NCBI RefSeq assembly: GCF_019721995.1
Contig: NZ_BLYC01000001.1
Coordinates: forward strand, 62,001-126,000
Reading direction: 5' to 3'
DNA from: Bathymodiolus japonicus methanotrophic gill symbiont
GTDB taxonomy: Bacteria > Pseudomonadota > Gammaproteobacteria > Methylococcales > Methylomonadaceae
DNA: 64,000 bases
Made by a program: the position numbers and the translations under genes. The notes beneath the pieces were generated by a model. That model was not told the DNA's origin. It saw nothing but the letters and a program-made list of their open reading frames with translations, and did not search any database. Of this stretch, positions 27,147 through 36,945 are shown in pieces; the stretch's first letter is position 1; each line of letters starts with the position of its first letter.

Positions 27147-27556
27147 ACTATATGTTATAAACAATAACTTACAAGTTTCTTCTTGTAAGCAGTTAATCAA
27201 TTATTCTCCCTATTTTAATACCTAAACTAGCTTGCTGCATTCAAGAACTAGTTGTTGTGGCAGGATTGATGTGTATAAGATCATGCTTTACCTGCTATTT
27301 TTATACCACCTAAATCCATTTGTGATCTTGCTTCTTCAAGCCATGTTTCACAAGTCGCTCGTTCGCTTTACTTCCTGTGTTAGCCAAGGGGGAGGTTGCC
27401 ATTGACCTTGCTCGTTAATCCATGTGCCGTGGAAGGTATTCTGATTGAACGCGTACCGCTTCGGACACGCGGTGAGGTTGAGTATTCTCATTCTCAGAGA
27501 CAAGTCGAGGCACTTTTATTAAAGAAATAAGTAACTACTCAGCGTAAATAATTAAA
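27147..27556 (-). other. Region with a degraded, unrecognised coding remnant
   Basis: On the minus strand, around 27320-27445, a broken frame reads NTFHGTWINEQGQWQPPPWL and, after a frameshift, CETWLEEARSQMDLGG. I do not recognise the protein. Nothing else is evident between the tRNA cluster and the R295 remnant. Confidence 0.35.
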
Positions 27557-27684
27557 TAGCGACTCCCCGCTTATTTTGTCTCCACCTTCGCTAACGCTCA
27601 GACTCCGACAAAATAACGGCCCTACGGCTATCGCGGACTAAAAATCATCACTTCGCTTAGGCTCCGTTTCCCTGATTTTCAGCG
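27557..27684 (+). mobile_element. R295-related element, shortened and rearranged
   Basis: The last about 115 bases match the right part of R295 (from TTTTGTCTCCACC to TTTTCAGCG). Its left edge is AGCGACTCCCCG, the inverse complement of the R295 start CGGGGAGTCGCT. The left end has therefore been inverted and about 165 bases of interior are missing. Confidence 0.75.
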
Positions 27685-27735
27685 AAAGTTCTTGAAAAAC
27701 ACCGGGGTTTTGGCTCGAATTTTCTGATTTTTAGT

Positions 27736-28318
27736 CAGCTATCCTCCGACCTGTTCATGAACTTTCCGCCCTCCAGCTTTGTTCAGTGATCACCCGTGAT
27801 CATTCACGGTTATGGAATGAGTACATACATCGCTACCACTACCTGGGCCATAAGCCGCTACCCGGCGCACAGCTTCGCTACTTTGTTACCTTTGACGAGC
27901 AAATTATTGCAGCGCTCGGCTTTGGTGCTGCCGCTTGGCAAACGGCACCACGTGATCAATTTATTGGCTGGAGCCACGAACAGCGACAAAGAAATCTACC
28001 GTTAGTCGTGAACAACGCCCGTTTTCTGATTATGCCCAGGGTGAAATCCAAAAATCTCGCATCCACGTGTTATCCATGATAGTTCGTCGGCTTCCTACGC
28101 AATGGGAAGAGCGTTATGGCATACGTCCGGTGTTACTGGAAACGTTTGTTGATACCGAGCAATTTGCAGGGACTTGTTACAAAGCCGCCAACTGGATCTA
28201 CGTAGGTAAAACTAAAGGGCGTGGCAAGTTAGGGCCGGCTGGCAAACAAAGTGTGCAAATCAATGACTTATGGCTTTATCCGCTGAGACGTCAGTTTAGA
28301 AGCCGCCTAACTCGCTGA
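27736..28318 (+). pseudogene. DUF4338 (DruA-like) family gene, frameshifted
   Basis: Two overlapping frames together match the DUF4338 family: LWNEYIHRYHYLGHKPLPGA, QFIGWSHEQRQRNLPLVVNN, ARFLIMPRVKSKNLAS and RPVLLETFVDTEQFAGTCYK. A missing C near 28060 (SKNLAS to VLSM) shifts the frame, so the first frame stops at 28079 and the second carries the rest to 28318. The 5' end is undefined and has an in-frame TAG near 27732. DUF4338 proteins include DruA of the Druantia defence system and many stand-alone copies. No other Druantia gene is present, so a defence role is not supported here. Confidence 0.75.
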
Positions 28319-28584
28319 TTCTAGGTAGTATGTGTTAGCCGAATATTTACCTTTTTAAAATTTCAACCAATTGATTTATAACAACTACATCATCAATAGT
28401 GACGAAGATGGGTTAATAGCACAGAAAGCAGATTTCCGCGAACTAATTTAAGGATGATTTTTAAACTGGGATCAAAGTAAATTCCTCGAGATCAGGTGTT
28501 CTGACCTTCTTTGGAAATGATGGGCTTCCATTTACGACTGGAAGCATTTCTGCTCATTTGGCAGAATAAGTTGTAAGGTGATCT
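28319..28584. other. Non-coding stretch before IS4-family copy 2
   Basis: I see no supported gene. The last bases (CTTATAGG, 28585-28592) are the left target duplication of the following IS. Confidence 0.4.
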
Positions 28585-28732
28585 CTTATAGGCATCAGTG
28601 TTCCCATTGAAAGAAGAAGTACCTAAACAAAGCAGCCTATAACCTACCTGAAGGCAGCACCACTCGAATATTCCCATCTTTTTGATTTTAATCACTTATA
28701 ACAGCAAATAGACACTCTGTAGGCACCGTAAA

Positions 28733-29027
28733 TCGGGGAGTCGCTATTTTTGCGAAAGCTTGTTTTGGGCATCCCAGCCCAAGCAAGCAGCAAAAACTTA
28801 ACGCGACCACTTATGCCTCCGGCGGCCCCGATTCGTCCTCGTCACCTTGTCCCGACCCAACAAGGGGTCGGAACATAGGCTCCAAATGACTTGACGCCGT
28901 GTCGGATGGCCTTTTATTTTGTCTCCACCTTCGCTAACGCTCAGACTCCGACAAAACAACGGCCCTACGGCTATCGCGGACTAAAAATCTTCACTTCGCT
29001 AAAGCTCCATTTCCAGGATTTTCAGCG
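28733..29027 (+). mobile_element. R295 structured repeat, copy 2 (in IS4-family leader)
   Basis: A complete 295-bp copy, forward. It lies between the left IS end and the transposase start. The empty site is visible in copy 3 near 50015-50020: the bases on either side (gtaaa/aaa) rejoin without a duplication. Confidence 0.9.
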
Positions 29028-29120
29028 AAAGCAACAAATAATTTCAAATAAAGCTTGCATTTGCCGAAAAGATTTTTCTAAAAATTTCCGTTTTAATCAC
29101 CTCATAAACGGATATCACCC

Positions 29121-30679
29121 ATGCTTAAAGACCTACCACTCTCTGAACATATTCACCAACACTGCAATGAAAGTATGGAACGTGCCCTGTTAGCAGAGCG
29201 TCATCCTTTGTGGGCTCGTTCATGCCCAGAGTTGAAGGATATCGACTTTATTCGCCTTGGGTTATTACGCTGTATCAGTGTAGTCGATAGTGGTCGCCAT
29301 TTCCTCCAAACCAATGAACAGATTTATGGCCAGCTGCTTCCCCACTCAACGTATTTTAAATCACTGAAGTCGCATAGGCGAACAAGTATGCTTGAGGCAT
29401 TTGAACAGCAGAGCTATCATCTTCACGCTGAAACACTTCTATCGCAAGGCATTGATTATCTTAAAGCATTCCCGGAACTTGACGAATACACCATAGAAGC
29501 AGCGGATGGACATTTTATTGATCATGCCTGCCATACTGAAAAAAACAGCAAGGGGAAAGTTTATGCGGCCGGGGGGATTTACGCGTTGAATCTCAGAAGT
29601 GGGTTGCTCAGATTTCTTTGTCTGGTGACAAACGGAACTCAGAGACATCAAAAAATACCTGTGTTACGAGATCATATTGGAAAGCAAAACAAGGGAAATA
29701 ACAGCTCTCAGAAACATCTCTATGTCTACGATAAAGCCGTCACCGACTTTGTCTGGTGGGATCGGCAGAAACGACATGCTAATTACATGATTTCAATGCT
29801 AAAAGAAAATTCAATTGCGACTCTGGTTGAGTCTATCCCTTTTGACTCCCGCCATGAGACCAATACAGGGGTTGAAGCATACAGTGTGTACGAAAACAAG
29901 GGCATCAAATTTAACCAGGCGCGCCATGCTACCTCACGAAATTCCGGGACTCCTGTCGCCGTAATTCGTTCACCTACGCAGCGAATAGGAGATGCTCCAG
30001 CCGCCCTGCGTCCGCCACAGACTGAGCACAAAGCAGCTCAGTCATGGCTACCACAAATGGCTCTACGGCTATTCGGGATAAAATTTTAGCCTCCCTCGCG
30101 CGCTATCGCGCACTTCGGATTGGCAAATTTCCCTGCGCCTTCTGGAGACTATCAGCCCGTCCGGGGCTGACAGCGGTGGTGGATTACCGTGATCCAGAAA
30201 CCGGAAAACTTCACCGGTTTGTGACAACCTTGCCAATGACTATTAACCCTGGAACCATTGCCATGCTGTATTTCAAGCGATGGACGATTGAAAAGACATT
30301 CAATAACACTAAAAGTAATTTCAAGGAAACTAAAGCTTGGTCTTCCAATACCCGCTCACTTGAAAATCAAATGCGCCTGACTGCAATGAGCTATAATTTA
30401 ATGCGCGTGTTTGAAGAGATTTCAAAAACACAACAGCCAGAATTGATTCATCCATCGGATAAAAAATATAGCGAGGCTCTGGAGATTAGGCAGCAACAGG
30501 CTCAAAAACGAGATCGTTTTGTGAATCCATTATTTTTCCAGGCAAGAATATCTCGTATCAGCTCGTATACCATTCGGGCAGTTCAAAACGCAATAATAAC
30601 AGGAATGTCTTTACAGTGCTTTATGAGCTCTCTTGTGGCGAGGTTAGTTTCACGGCCTCAATTGATAGGGGAACACTGA
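29121..30679 (+). pseudogene. IS4-family transposase, interrupted by R260
   Basis: A DDE transposase with the IS4 signature Y-x2-R-x3-E-x6-K, visible as YFKRWTIEKTFNNTK near its C-terminal third. The N-terminus MLKDLPLSEHIHQHC and the Asp-bearing segments EAADGHFIDHA and YVYDKAVTDF are intact. R260 at 29916-30175 interrupts the frame after NKGIKFN. Joining the sides gives NKGIKFNVVDYRDPETGK exactly as in copy 3. Apart from this the frame is open to 30679. Confidence 0.92.
29916..30175 (+). mobile_element. R260 structured repeat, copy 4 (in IS4-family transposase)
   Basis: A complete 260-bp copy, forward. The empty site ttaac/gtggt is read directly from the uninterrupted stretch near 48580-48595 of the sister IS. 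No base is duplicated or lost. Internal hairpin GCGC-TATC-GCGC is at about 30100-30111. Confidence 0.94.
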
Positions 30680-30714
30680 TGCTTATAGGTTCAAAGCAAA
30701 CTATCTCAAACATA

Positions 30715-30995
30715 CGCTGAAAATCATGGAAACGGAGCTTAGCGAAGTGGTGATTTTTAGTCCCTGATAGGCGACAGGGCAATTCGCTGATTCGACGTGT
30801 GCTAGCAGCACGCGAGAGGAGCAAGAATTTGCATTCCGAATAGCCGTCCAGCCAGTGAGGTAGTAATGACTAAGCGGATTTTGTGCGTAGTCGTTGCGGA
30901 CGCAGGGCGTTCAGGACATCTCCCATCCGCTGCGTAGGTGAACGAATTATGGCGACAGGAGTCCCGGAATTTCGTGAGGTAGCATGGCGCGCCTG
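30715..30995 (-). mobile_element. R280 structured repeat, copy 1
   Basis: A 281-bp copy, reversed. R280 starts CAGGCGCGCC like R260 and ends TGATTTTCAGCG like R295. It sits 26 bp past the right target duplication of the IS, in sequence without a recognisable gene. Confidence 0.88.
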
Positions 30996-31152
30996 AAATC
31001 TCAGGGTTATTTATACTCTTGAAATAAGAGGGTCTGCACAGAACTAATTATTATCATATTGATTTGTATGGTCTGTTATATACAGAATGGTTCTGCCGTA
31101 TAGCACAGCGAGACTCATTATTCCATCTTCTAGCAATTTTCTGGGCTCAATC

Positions 31153-32580
31153 TTATTCAATAGCTAATTCTTTAATTTTCCTGGTTAACGTATTACGTCC
31201 GTAACCCAGTAAATTTGCAGCTTCATGTCGGTGCCCCTGAGTGTGTTCTAAAGCAGACTTAATTAGAATCGCTTCGGTTAAAGGGATAATTTTCTTGGCT
31301 ATATCATGTTGGCCTTGTTGAATTCTTTCCTGGATGGATTTTTTTAAGCATAATTCCCAGTTGTTTTCTGTATCAGCAGTATCTGCAGGGGTGTCACTGG
31401 TGTTGTAATCAGGTAACAATTCGGGGGGCAGGTCGGCCAGATGAATTTCTCTTCCTGACGCCATAACCGTAATCCAGCGGCAAATATTCTCTAGTTGACG
31501 GACATTGCCAGGCCAGGCTAATGTACATAAGTAGGCCTCGGCTTCAGGTGTTAATAGCTTTACTTCAGTATCTAGTTCTTGCGCAGCAGCGGCTAGAAAA
31601 TACTGCATTAAAACCGGTATATCCTGGGTGCGTTCGCTGAGTGGTGGTATATTAATGCGTATGACATTCAAACGATGGAATAAGTCTTCCCTGAATACGC
31701 CTTGCTTAACCAGTGCCTCCAGGTTTTGATGTGTGGCAGCGATAATGCGGACATTGACTCTGATAGATGTGTGTGCGCCAACCGGATAAAACTCATTGTC
31801 AGCCAGAACCCGCAATAAGCGGGTCTGTAACTCGGCGGGCATATCGCCTATTTCATCAAGAAATAAAGTGCCATTATCTGCCTGTTCAAAGCGTCCAGCG
31901 CGACGGGAATTTGCTCCAGTAAATGCCCCTTTTTCATGGCCAAATAATTCTGACTCCATTAAATCTTTAGGGATGGCTGCCATATTCAGAGCGATAAACG
32001 GCTGCTTCGCTCGTGGGCTGTGTCGGTGCAGGGCTTTTGCTACCAGTTCTTTTCCGGTGCCAGACTGGCCATTAATCAACACGGTAATATGTGAGCGTGC
32101 CAGGCGGCCGATTGCACGAAATACCTCTTGCATGGCTGGGGCTGCACCTATGATCTCAGGTGTTTCGGGATAATCTTTGCCTGGGCCGAGCTTGTTTTTT
32201 CCCTGCTGTTGATTGTGTAGACAGGCGCGTTGTACGACAGCGAGCATTTCCTTAATGTCGAATGGCTTGGGTAGGTACTCAAATGCCCCGCCATGAAACG
32301 CTGCAACCGCACTTTCCAGGTCAGAATGAGCGGTCATAATAATCACAGGGAGCTGGGGGTGTGTGCTTTGCAGTTTTTTGAGTAATTGCAAGCCATCCAT
32401 GCCCGGCATACGAATATCAGATAACAGCACATCAGGGGTATCACTTTCCAGTGCTTTCAGTAGTTCTTGTGCGGATGCAAAGCTGCGGGTTATACTCCCG
32501 CTTTTAGTAAGTGCTTTATCAATAACCCAGCGAATAGATTTATCATCATCGCAAATCCAGACCTGGCAAGTTTTAGTCAT
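31153..32580 (-). CDS. glnG: Nitrogen regulation response regulator NtrC
   Basis: A 475-residue sigma-54 activator of nitrogen-regulated genes. The receiver domain has the phospho-acceptor Asp55 in LLSDIRMPGMDG. The AAA+ domain has Walker A (GQSGTGKELVAKAL), the sigma-54 contact loop GAFTGA and LFLDEIGDMP. The C-terminal Fis-type helix-turn-helix is visible (HEAANLLGYGRNTLTRKIKEL). It overlaps the end of glnL by 8 bases, as expected for the ntrBC pair. Confidence 0.97.
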   Translation of the reverse strand: MTKTCQVWICDDDKSIRWVIDKALTKSGSITRSFASAQELLKALESDTPDVLLSDIRMPGMDGLQLLKKLQSTHPQLPVIIMTAHSDLESAVAAFHGGAFEYLPKPFDIKEMLAVVQRACLHNQQQGKNKLGPGKDYPETPEIIGAAPAMQEVFRAIGRLARSHITVLINGQSGTGKELVAKALHRHSPRAKQPFIALNMAAIPKDLMESELFGHEKGAFTGANSRRAGRFEQADNGTLFLDEIGDMPAELQTRLLRVLADNEFYPVGAHTSIRVNVRIIAATHQNLEALVKQGVFREDLFHRLNVIRINIPPLSERTQDIPVLMQYFLAAAAQELDTEVKLLTPEAEAYLCTLAWPGNVRQLENICRWITVMASGREIHLADLPPELLPDYNTSDTPADTADTENNWELCLKKSIQERIQQGQHDIAKKIIPLTEAILIKSALEHTQGHRHEAANLLGYGRNTLTRKIKELAIE

Positions 32581-33619
32581 TTACATTTCCTACGGGTAAA
32601 TAAATCGAAAAAACGGTGTTTTCAGCGTTACTGCTGCACTCGATAATACCGTTATATTGGTTAATAATTGATTGCGAGATAGGTAACCCAAGTCCCGTAC
32701 CGTTGCTTCGTCCCGTGATCATAGGATAAAAAATCTGATCCAGGATCTCTGGTTGTATGCCGCTGCCGTTGTCGATAACATCAATACGCGTGACTAATCT
32801 GTGGCGCTTTCCTGCTATAGTCATTTGCCGGTAAATGCGTGTGCGTAGCGTAATTTCGCCAGTATCCACAATTGCCTGGCTGGCATTGCGGAGTATATTT
32901 AAAAAGGCTTGAATCAACTGGTTTTTATCCGCTTTAAGCTCTGGAATACTGGGGTCATAATCACGTTTAATAATAATTCTATCGCTAAGCTCAGCCTGAA
33001 CCAGTTGTCTTACCCGCTCTAGCGCTTCGTGTATATTCAGGGTGACTTTAATAGGCAGCTTATTTGGCCCCAGCATTTTATCTATCAACGCCTTCATGCG
33101 GTCAGCTTCTTCGATAATAATCTGGGTGTATTCTTTTAAGTCATCTGTCTGTAGTTCCAGCTCCAGTAATTGGGCGGCGCCGCGTAATCCTCCCAGCGGG
33201 TTTTTAATTTCATGAGCAAAACCGCGCATTAGCATACGCGAGATATGCTCCTGGGCAATAAGTTGTTCTTCTTTAGAGATGCGTATGTGTTGATCTAGCT
33301 GCTGTAATTCTATCAGTAGCTCTACTTGTTGCGGGTTTTCCAAAATGGGGGTAACGCTAAAGCTAATGATCATTTTTTTGTGGAATAATTCCAGTGCAAG
33401 TTCACGATCAAAAAAAACCTCGTTGCGCGCTAGACACTGTAATAAGTCATCAATAAGCTTAGTATTGCTGCCAAAAATGTCTTGCGCAGATTTACCCAGC
33501 AGGTGTTTTGCGCTATCGTCAAATAACACTTCACCTGCGGTATTTATATAAATAAGCTTTAGCTCGCTATTAAATAATAGAATAGCCTGGCTAATATTGT
33601 CGAGAATTTTTTTATGCAC
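32573..33619 (-). CDS. glnL: Nitrogen regulation sensor kinase NtrB
   Basis: A 348-residue cytoplasmic histidine kinase that phosphorylates NtrC under nitrogen limitation. It contains a PAS-like domain (ILDNISQAILLFNSELKLIY), the phospho-acceptor His in GFAHEIKNPLGGLRGAAQL, the N box (QAFLNILRNASQA), and G boxes (DNGSGIQPEI, GTGLGLPIS). The native start is taken as the GTG at 33619 (VHKKILDN): the ATG further upstream at 33712 lies inside an inserted R295. The R295 begins only 18 bases upstream of this GTG, so the original ribosome-binding and promoter context is displaced. The coding region itself is intact. Confidence 0.93.
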   Translation of the reverse strand: MHKKILDNISQAILLFNSELKLIYINTAGEVLFDDSAKHLLGKSAQDIFGSNTKLIDDLLQCLARNEVFFDRELALELFHKKMIISFSVTPILENPQQVELLIELQQLDQHIRISKEEQLIAQEHISRMLMRGFAHEIKNPLGGLRGAAQLLELELQTDDLKEYTQIIIEEADRMKALIDKMLGPNKLPIKVTLNIHEALERVRQLVQAELSDRIIIKRDYDPSIPELKADKNQLIQAFLNILRNASQAIVDTGEITLRTRIYRQMTIAGKRHRLVTRIDVIDNGSGIQPEILDQIFYPMITGRSNGTGLGLPISQSIINQYNGIIECSSNAENTVFSIYLPVGNVND

Positions 33620-33637
33620 TATGATGATCTGAAGGAA

Positions 33638-33929
33638 TCGGGGAGTCGCTATTTTTGCTGCTTGTTTTGGGCATCCCAGCCCAAGCAAGCAGCAAAAACT
33701 TAACGCGACCACTTATGCCTCCGGCGGCCCCGATTCGTCCTCGTCACCTCGTCCCGACCCAACAAGGGGTCGGAACATAGGCTCCAAATGACTTGACGCC
33801 GTGTCGAATGGCCTTTTATTTTGTCTCCACCTTCGCTAACGCTCAGACTCCGACAAAACAACGGCCCTACGGCTATCGCGGACTAAAAATCATCACTTCG
33901 CTTAGGCTACGTTTCCCTGATTTTCAGCG
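33638..33929 (+). mobile_element. R295 structured repeat, copy 3 (just upstream of glnL)
   Basis: A 292-bp copy, forward, three bases shorter near its left hairpin than the standard. It separates glnL from whatever lay upstream and contributes a spurious N-terminal extension to the glnL frame. Confidence 0.9.
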
Positions 33930-34075
33930 GTAGCTTGTATGTTAGAAGCAAGATATAGACCAACTAAGAATATTAATGATACGGCTGAGAAATTATTGGG
34001 TTCCCTATTATGCGCTAATCATGTGCATAATAATATCAAAACTCGCACTGTAATGGTGCATTGAATTTTATGCAA

Positions 34076-34112
34076 AAAAAAGGGTAACTGCATAGGCAGT
34101 TACCCTTTTAGT
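34076..34112. terminator. Intrinsic terminator between glnA and glnL
   Basis: A strong hairpin with 14-bp arms AAAAGGGTAACTGC and GCAGTTACCCTTTT around ATAG; A-rich on one side and T-rich on the other, so usable in both directions. It lies 180 bases beyond the glnA stop and would limit read-through into glnL. Confidence 0.85.
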
Positions 34113-34139
34113 TTTAACCACTACTGTCAGGCAGTAGTG

Positions 34140-34285
34140 TTAAGGCAACTCGCAACATCCACCCCCTTACTAGTCTTCTGCGTTGCTGAAATAGTTGCGT
34201 AGCCTATATGCGCCTATTTCTACGCCTTGAAGACAAGCAAAAGTCCTGTGCAATATGGGTGGATTATTTATTGCGCGTTACCTAA
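34140..34285. mobile_element. MITE-C copy 2
   Basis: About 146 bp with imperfect ends TTAAGGCAACTCGCAACA and TTATTGCGCGTTACCTAA, between the glnA stop and the terminator. Shares interior sequence with 13661-13834 and 60526-60685. Confidence 0.7.
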
Positions 34286-34291
34286 GCTTTT

Positions 34292-35701
34292 TTACAAGCT
34301 ATAGTACATATCGAACTCAACAGGGTGAGTGCTCATACGTAGGCGAGTCACTTCTTCCATTTTTAAATCAATATAACCATCAATCACATCATCAGTAAAG
34401 ACACCACCGCGTGTTAAGAATTCACGATCTTCATCCAATGCCTTTAATGCTTCATCAAAAGAGAATGCCACTTGTGGAATCAATTTTTCTTCTTCTGGTG
34501 GCAAGTCGTATAGATCTTTATCCATTGCATCGCCAGGGTGGATTTTGTTTTGAATGCCGTCTAGGCCAGCCATTAACATTGCAGCGAAGCAAAGATAAGG
34601 GTTAGCTGTAGAATCACCAAAACGTAGCTCGATACGACGACCTTTAGGGTTGTTTACAAATGGGATGCGGATAGAGGCTGAACGATTACGCGCAGAATAA
34701 GCAAGCATTACAGGTGCTTCAAAACCTGGGACTAAACGCTTGTAACTGTTAGTTGACGCATTAGCAAAAGCGTTTAGTGCTTTAGCGTGTTTAATGATGC
34801 CGCCAATGTAAAATAAAGCCGTTTCAGATAAACCACCGTATAAGTCGCCAGAGAATAAATTGTTACCATCTTTAAACAAAGACTGGTGAACATGCATGCC
34901 GTTACCATTATCACCAACTAAGGGCTTAGGCATAAATGTAGCAGTCTTGCCATAGGCATGGGCAATATTGGCTACCACATATTTCAGTTCTAGTACTTCA
35001 TCCGCTTTAGTAACTAGTGTATTAAATTTAGAGCCGATTTCACACTGTCCAGCTGTGGCAACTTCGTGGTGATGAACTTCAGTGGTCTGACCCATTTCTT
35101 CTAGTACCAGACACATGGCAGAACGCATGTCCTGTAAAGAATCAACTGGAGGTACCGGAAAGTAACCGCCTTTTACGCCAGGACGGTGACCGATGTTTCC
35201 ATCTTCGTAGGCCTTTTCTGAGTTCCAGCCTGCTTCTTCTGAATCAATTTTGTAGCCGCAGCTACCCATATCGCTATTCCAGCGTACATCGTCAAATACG
35301 AAAAATTCATTTTCAGGACCAAAAAATGCAGCGTCAGCGATGCCTGTTGATTGCATATAAGCTTCAGCGCGTCTGGCAATTGAGCGTGGGTCACGTTCGT
35401 AACCTTGCATGTCGCTTGGTTCAATGATGTCGCAACGGATGATTAAAGTGTTGTCATCAAAGAAAGGATCAATTTTTGCTGTTGCAGGGTCAGGCATTAA
35501 AATCATGTCAGATTCATTAATACCTTTCCAGCCTGCAACTGAAGAGCCATCAAACATATTACCTTCTTCAAAGGTATCTTCATCGATGCTGTGCGCAGGG
35601 AAGGTAACATGTTGCTCTTTACCGCGAGTATCACAAAAACGAAAGTCAACAAACTTGACATCGTTTTCCTGGATCATTTTTAGAACGTTTTCTACTGACA
35701 T
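34292..35701 (-). CDS. glnA: Glutamine synthetase, type I
   Basis: A 469-residue enzyme making glutamine from glutamate, ammonia and ATP, forming dodecamers. Signature segments are [59 protein letters not shown] and [17 protein letters not shown]. The adenylylation site Tyr is in [11 protein letters not shown], so GlnE-type control is likely. The start at 35701 follows AGGAGAG. It is upstream of glnL-glnG in the same orientation, the classical nitrogen-regulation cluster. Confidence 0.99.
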   Translation of the reverse strand: MSVENVLKMIQENDVKFVDFRFCDTRGKEQHVTFPAHSIDEDTFEEGNMFDGSSVAGWKGINESDMILMPDPATAKIDPFFDDNTLIIRCDIIEPSDMQGYERDPRSIARRAEAYMQSTGIADAAFFGPENEFFVFDDVRWNSDMGSCGYKIDSEEAGWNSEKAYEDGNIGHRPGVKGGYFPVPPVDSLQDMRSAMCLVLEEMGQTTEVHHHEVATAGQCEIGSKFNTLVTKADEVLELKYVVANIAHAYGKTATFMPKPLVGDNGNGMHVHQSLFKDGNNLFSGDLYGGLSETALFYIGGIIKHAKALNAFANASTNSYKRLVPGFEAPVMLAYSARNRSASIRIPFVNNPKGRRIELRFGDSTANPYLCFAAMLMAGLDGIQNKIHPGDAMDKDLYDLPPEEEKLIPQVAFSFDEALKALDEDREFLTRGGVFTDDVIDGYIDLKMEEVTRLRMSTHPVEFDMYYSL

Positions 35702-35769
35702 TTTAGGGCTCTCCTAAAGAGTTGTTTTGAGTAAGCTATTAATACGTTGTATGTAGCATCGAAAAAAGC

Positions 35770-35775
35770 ATTATA
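35770..35775 (-). promoter_or_regulatory. Candidate -10 box for glnA
   Basis: Read on the minus strand, TATAAT lies about 70 bases upstream of the glnA start. The -35 position at the right spacing is poor. I found no convincing sigma-54 (-24/-12) pair in 35702-36028, although NtrC control of glnA would predict one. This 327-base gap holds no other gene. Confidence 0.35.
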
Positions 35776-36028
35776 CAATATAATTAAGACAAGTTAGCTT
35801 TTTCTTGTATCTTGGCGGCATCTTGTTGGCTAGCAAAAGATTGTTTATAAGATTATGATTTGTATGTGTATATTATTCCGGCATAGACGGGCGATTGCGG
35901 ACAGGAAAATAAGTAAAGCTGCGGCTTTATAGTAAAACAGAAAATTTTACTATAAACGGCGATCAGAGCATGCGCAGAGATAAGGAGTTTGCTATCATTG
36001 TCATTCCATCTCTACGGTGTATATAAAT

Positions 36029-36912
36029 ATGAAACGATTAATAATTGCATTTATTCTGGGCTGTTTACTGACGCTGAAAATCATGGAAACGGAGCTTAGC
36101 GAAGTGGTGATTTTTAGTCCCTGATAGGCGACAGGGCAATTCGCTGATTCGACGTGTGCTAGCAGCACGCGAGAGGAGCAAGAATTGCATTCTGAATAGC
36201 CGTCCAGCCAGTGAGGTAGTAATGACGAAGCGGCTTTTGTGCGTAGTCGTTGCGGACGCAGGGCGTTCAGGGCATCTCCCATCCGCTGCGTAGGTGAACG
36301 AATTATGGCGACAGGAGTCCCGGAATTTCGTGAGGTAGCATGGCGCGCCTGCTGCATGTCAGACATTTTCACGTGATGATGATCCAGGCCCAAAGTCGTC
36401 TTTAGCACCAGGTGAAGTTGCTTTTGGCCCCTTGGCAGCAATAGACAGGAAGCAATATTTAATAGAGCAGCATGCATTGCTCCGCAGTAAATTACTGGAT
36501 AAAGGTGTTGAGTCAAAAATAGAGGGTGAAACGTTGATTGTAAACATTCCAGGAAATATTGCGTTTGGTATTAATTCGGCGCGGATGAACTGGAATGTCC
36601 ATAATATCCTGGATAAAATTACGCCTATTTTACAAGAATATAAATACACTTCGATACTGGTGCTAGGGCATTCAGATTCTCAAGGCGACCAAGAGCTTAA
36701 TCAGCTACTTTCCGAGCAAAGAGCCAGAGTAATACGTGAGTACTTTAATTAATAGTGGTGTTGATAGTCAGCGCTTAACATCCAGAGGCCTAGGCGGTGA
36801 TGACCCGCTAGTTGTTGATGAACTGACTAGCCTGGAGCGTGCCCTGAATAGACGGATTACCCTGGAAATTAAAATTGACGATAGCTTAGTGGGGAAAGGT
36901 TCGAGTGACTAG
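36029..36912 (+). pseudogene. OmpA-family peptidoglycan-associated lipoprotein, interrupted in its lipobox
   Basis: The gene starts MKRLIIAFILGCLL at 36029. R280 (36072-36351) follows in the next codon. Removing it restores LLTACQTFSRDDD, a perfect lipobox with the lipid-anchored Cys, and an open frame into an OmpA-C domain (ILVLGHSDSQGDQELNQLLS, EQRARVIREYF). One extra T near 36748 then shifts the frame. After it the expected C-terminus reads SRGLGGDDPLVVDE and ALNRRITLEI, ending at 36912. The protein would have tied the outer membrane to peptidoglycan. Two independent lesions suggest it is dead. Confidence 0.88.
36072..36351 (-). mobile_element. R280 structured repeat, copy 2 (in lipoprotein gene)
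   Basis: A complete 280-bp copy, reversed. Excision joins the fifteenth codon (ACT) and recreates the LTAC lipobox, so no target bases were duplicated. Confidence 0.92.
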
Positions 36913-36945
36913 TAAAACTAGAGTAACAGTATTTTTTCTTATGAC

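Larger units (their letters stand above)
28593..30681 (+). mobile_element. IS4-family element, copy 2, carrying two R elements
   Basis: Inverted ends CATCAGTGTTCCC and GGGAACACTGATG are bounded by an 8-bp duplication CTTATAGG at 28585-28592 and 30682-30689. Its length is 2089 bp; without R295 (28733-29027) and R260 (29916-30175) it would be 1534 bp, a normal IS size. Copy 3 is at 48081-50154. Confidence 0.92.

Noticed and set aside
27736-28318. A Druantia defence system
   Set aside because: Only one frameshifted DUF4338 gene is present; no DruB, DruC, DruD or DruE homologue.
35702-36028. Sigma-54 promoter for glnA
   Set aside because: NtrC control would predict a TGGCAC-N5-TTGC pair, but I could not find a convincing one by eye; only a sigma-70-like -10 box is listed, with low confidence.
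36432-36752. Separate OmpA-domain gene starting at 36432
   Set aside because: The frame extends upstream without a stop to the R280 border and joins a lipoprotein signal peptide when the element is removed, so it is the interior of the interrupted gene.
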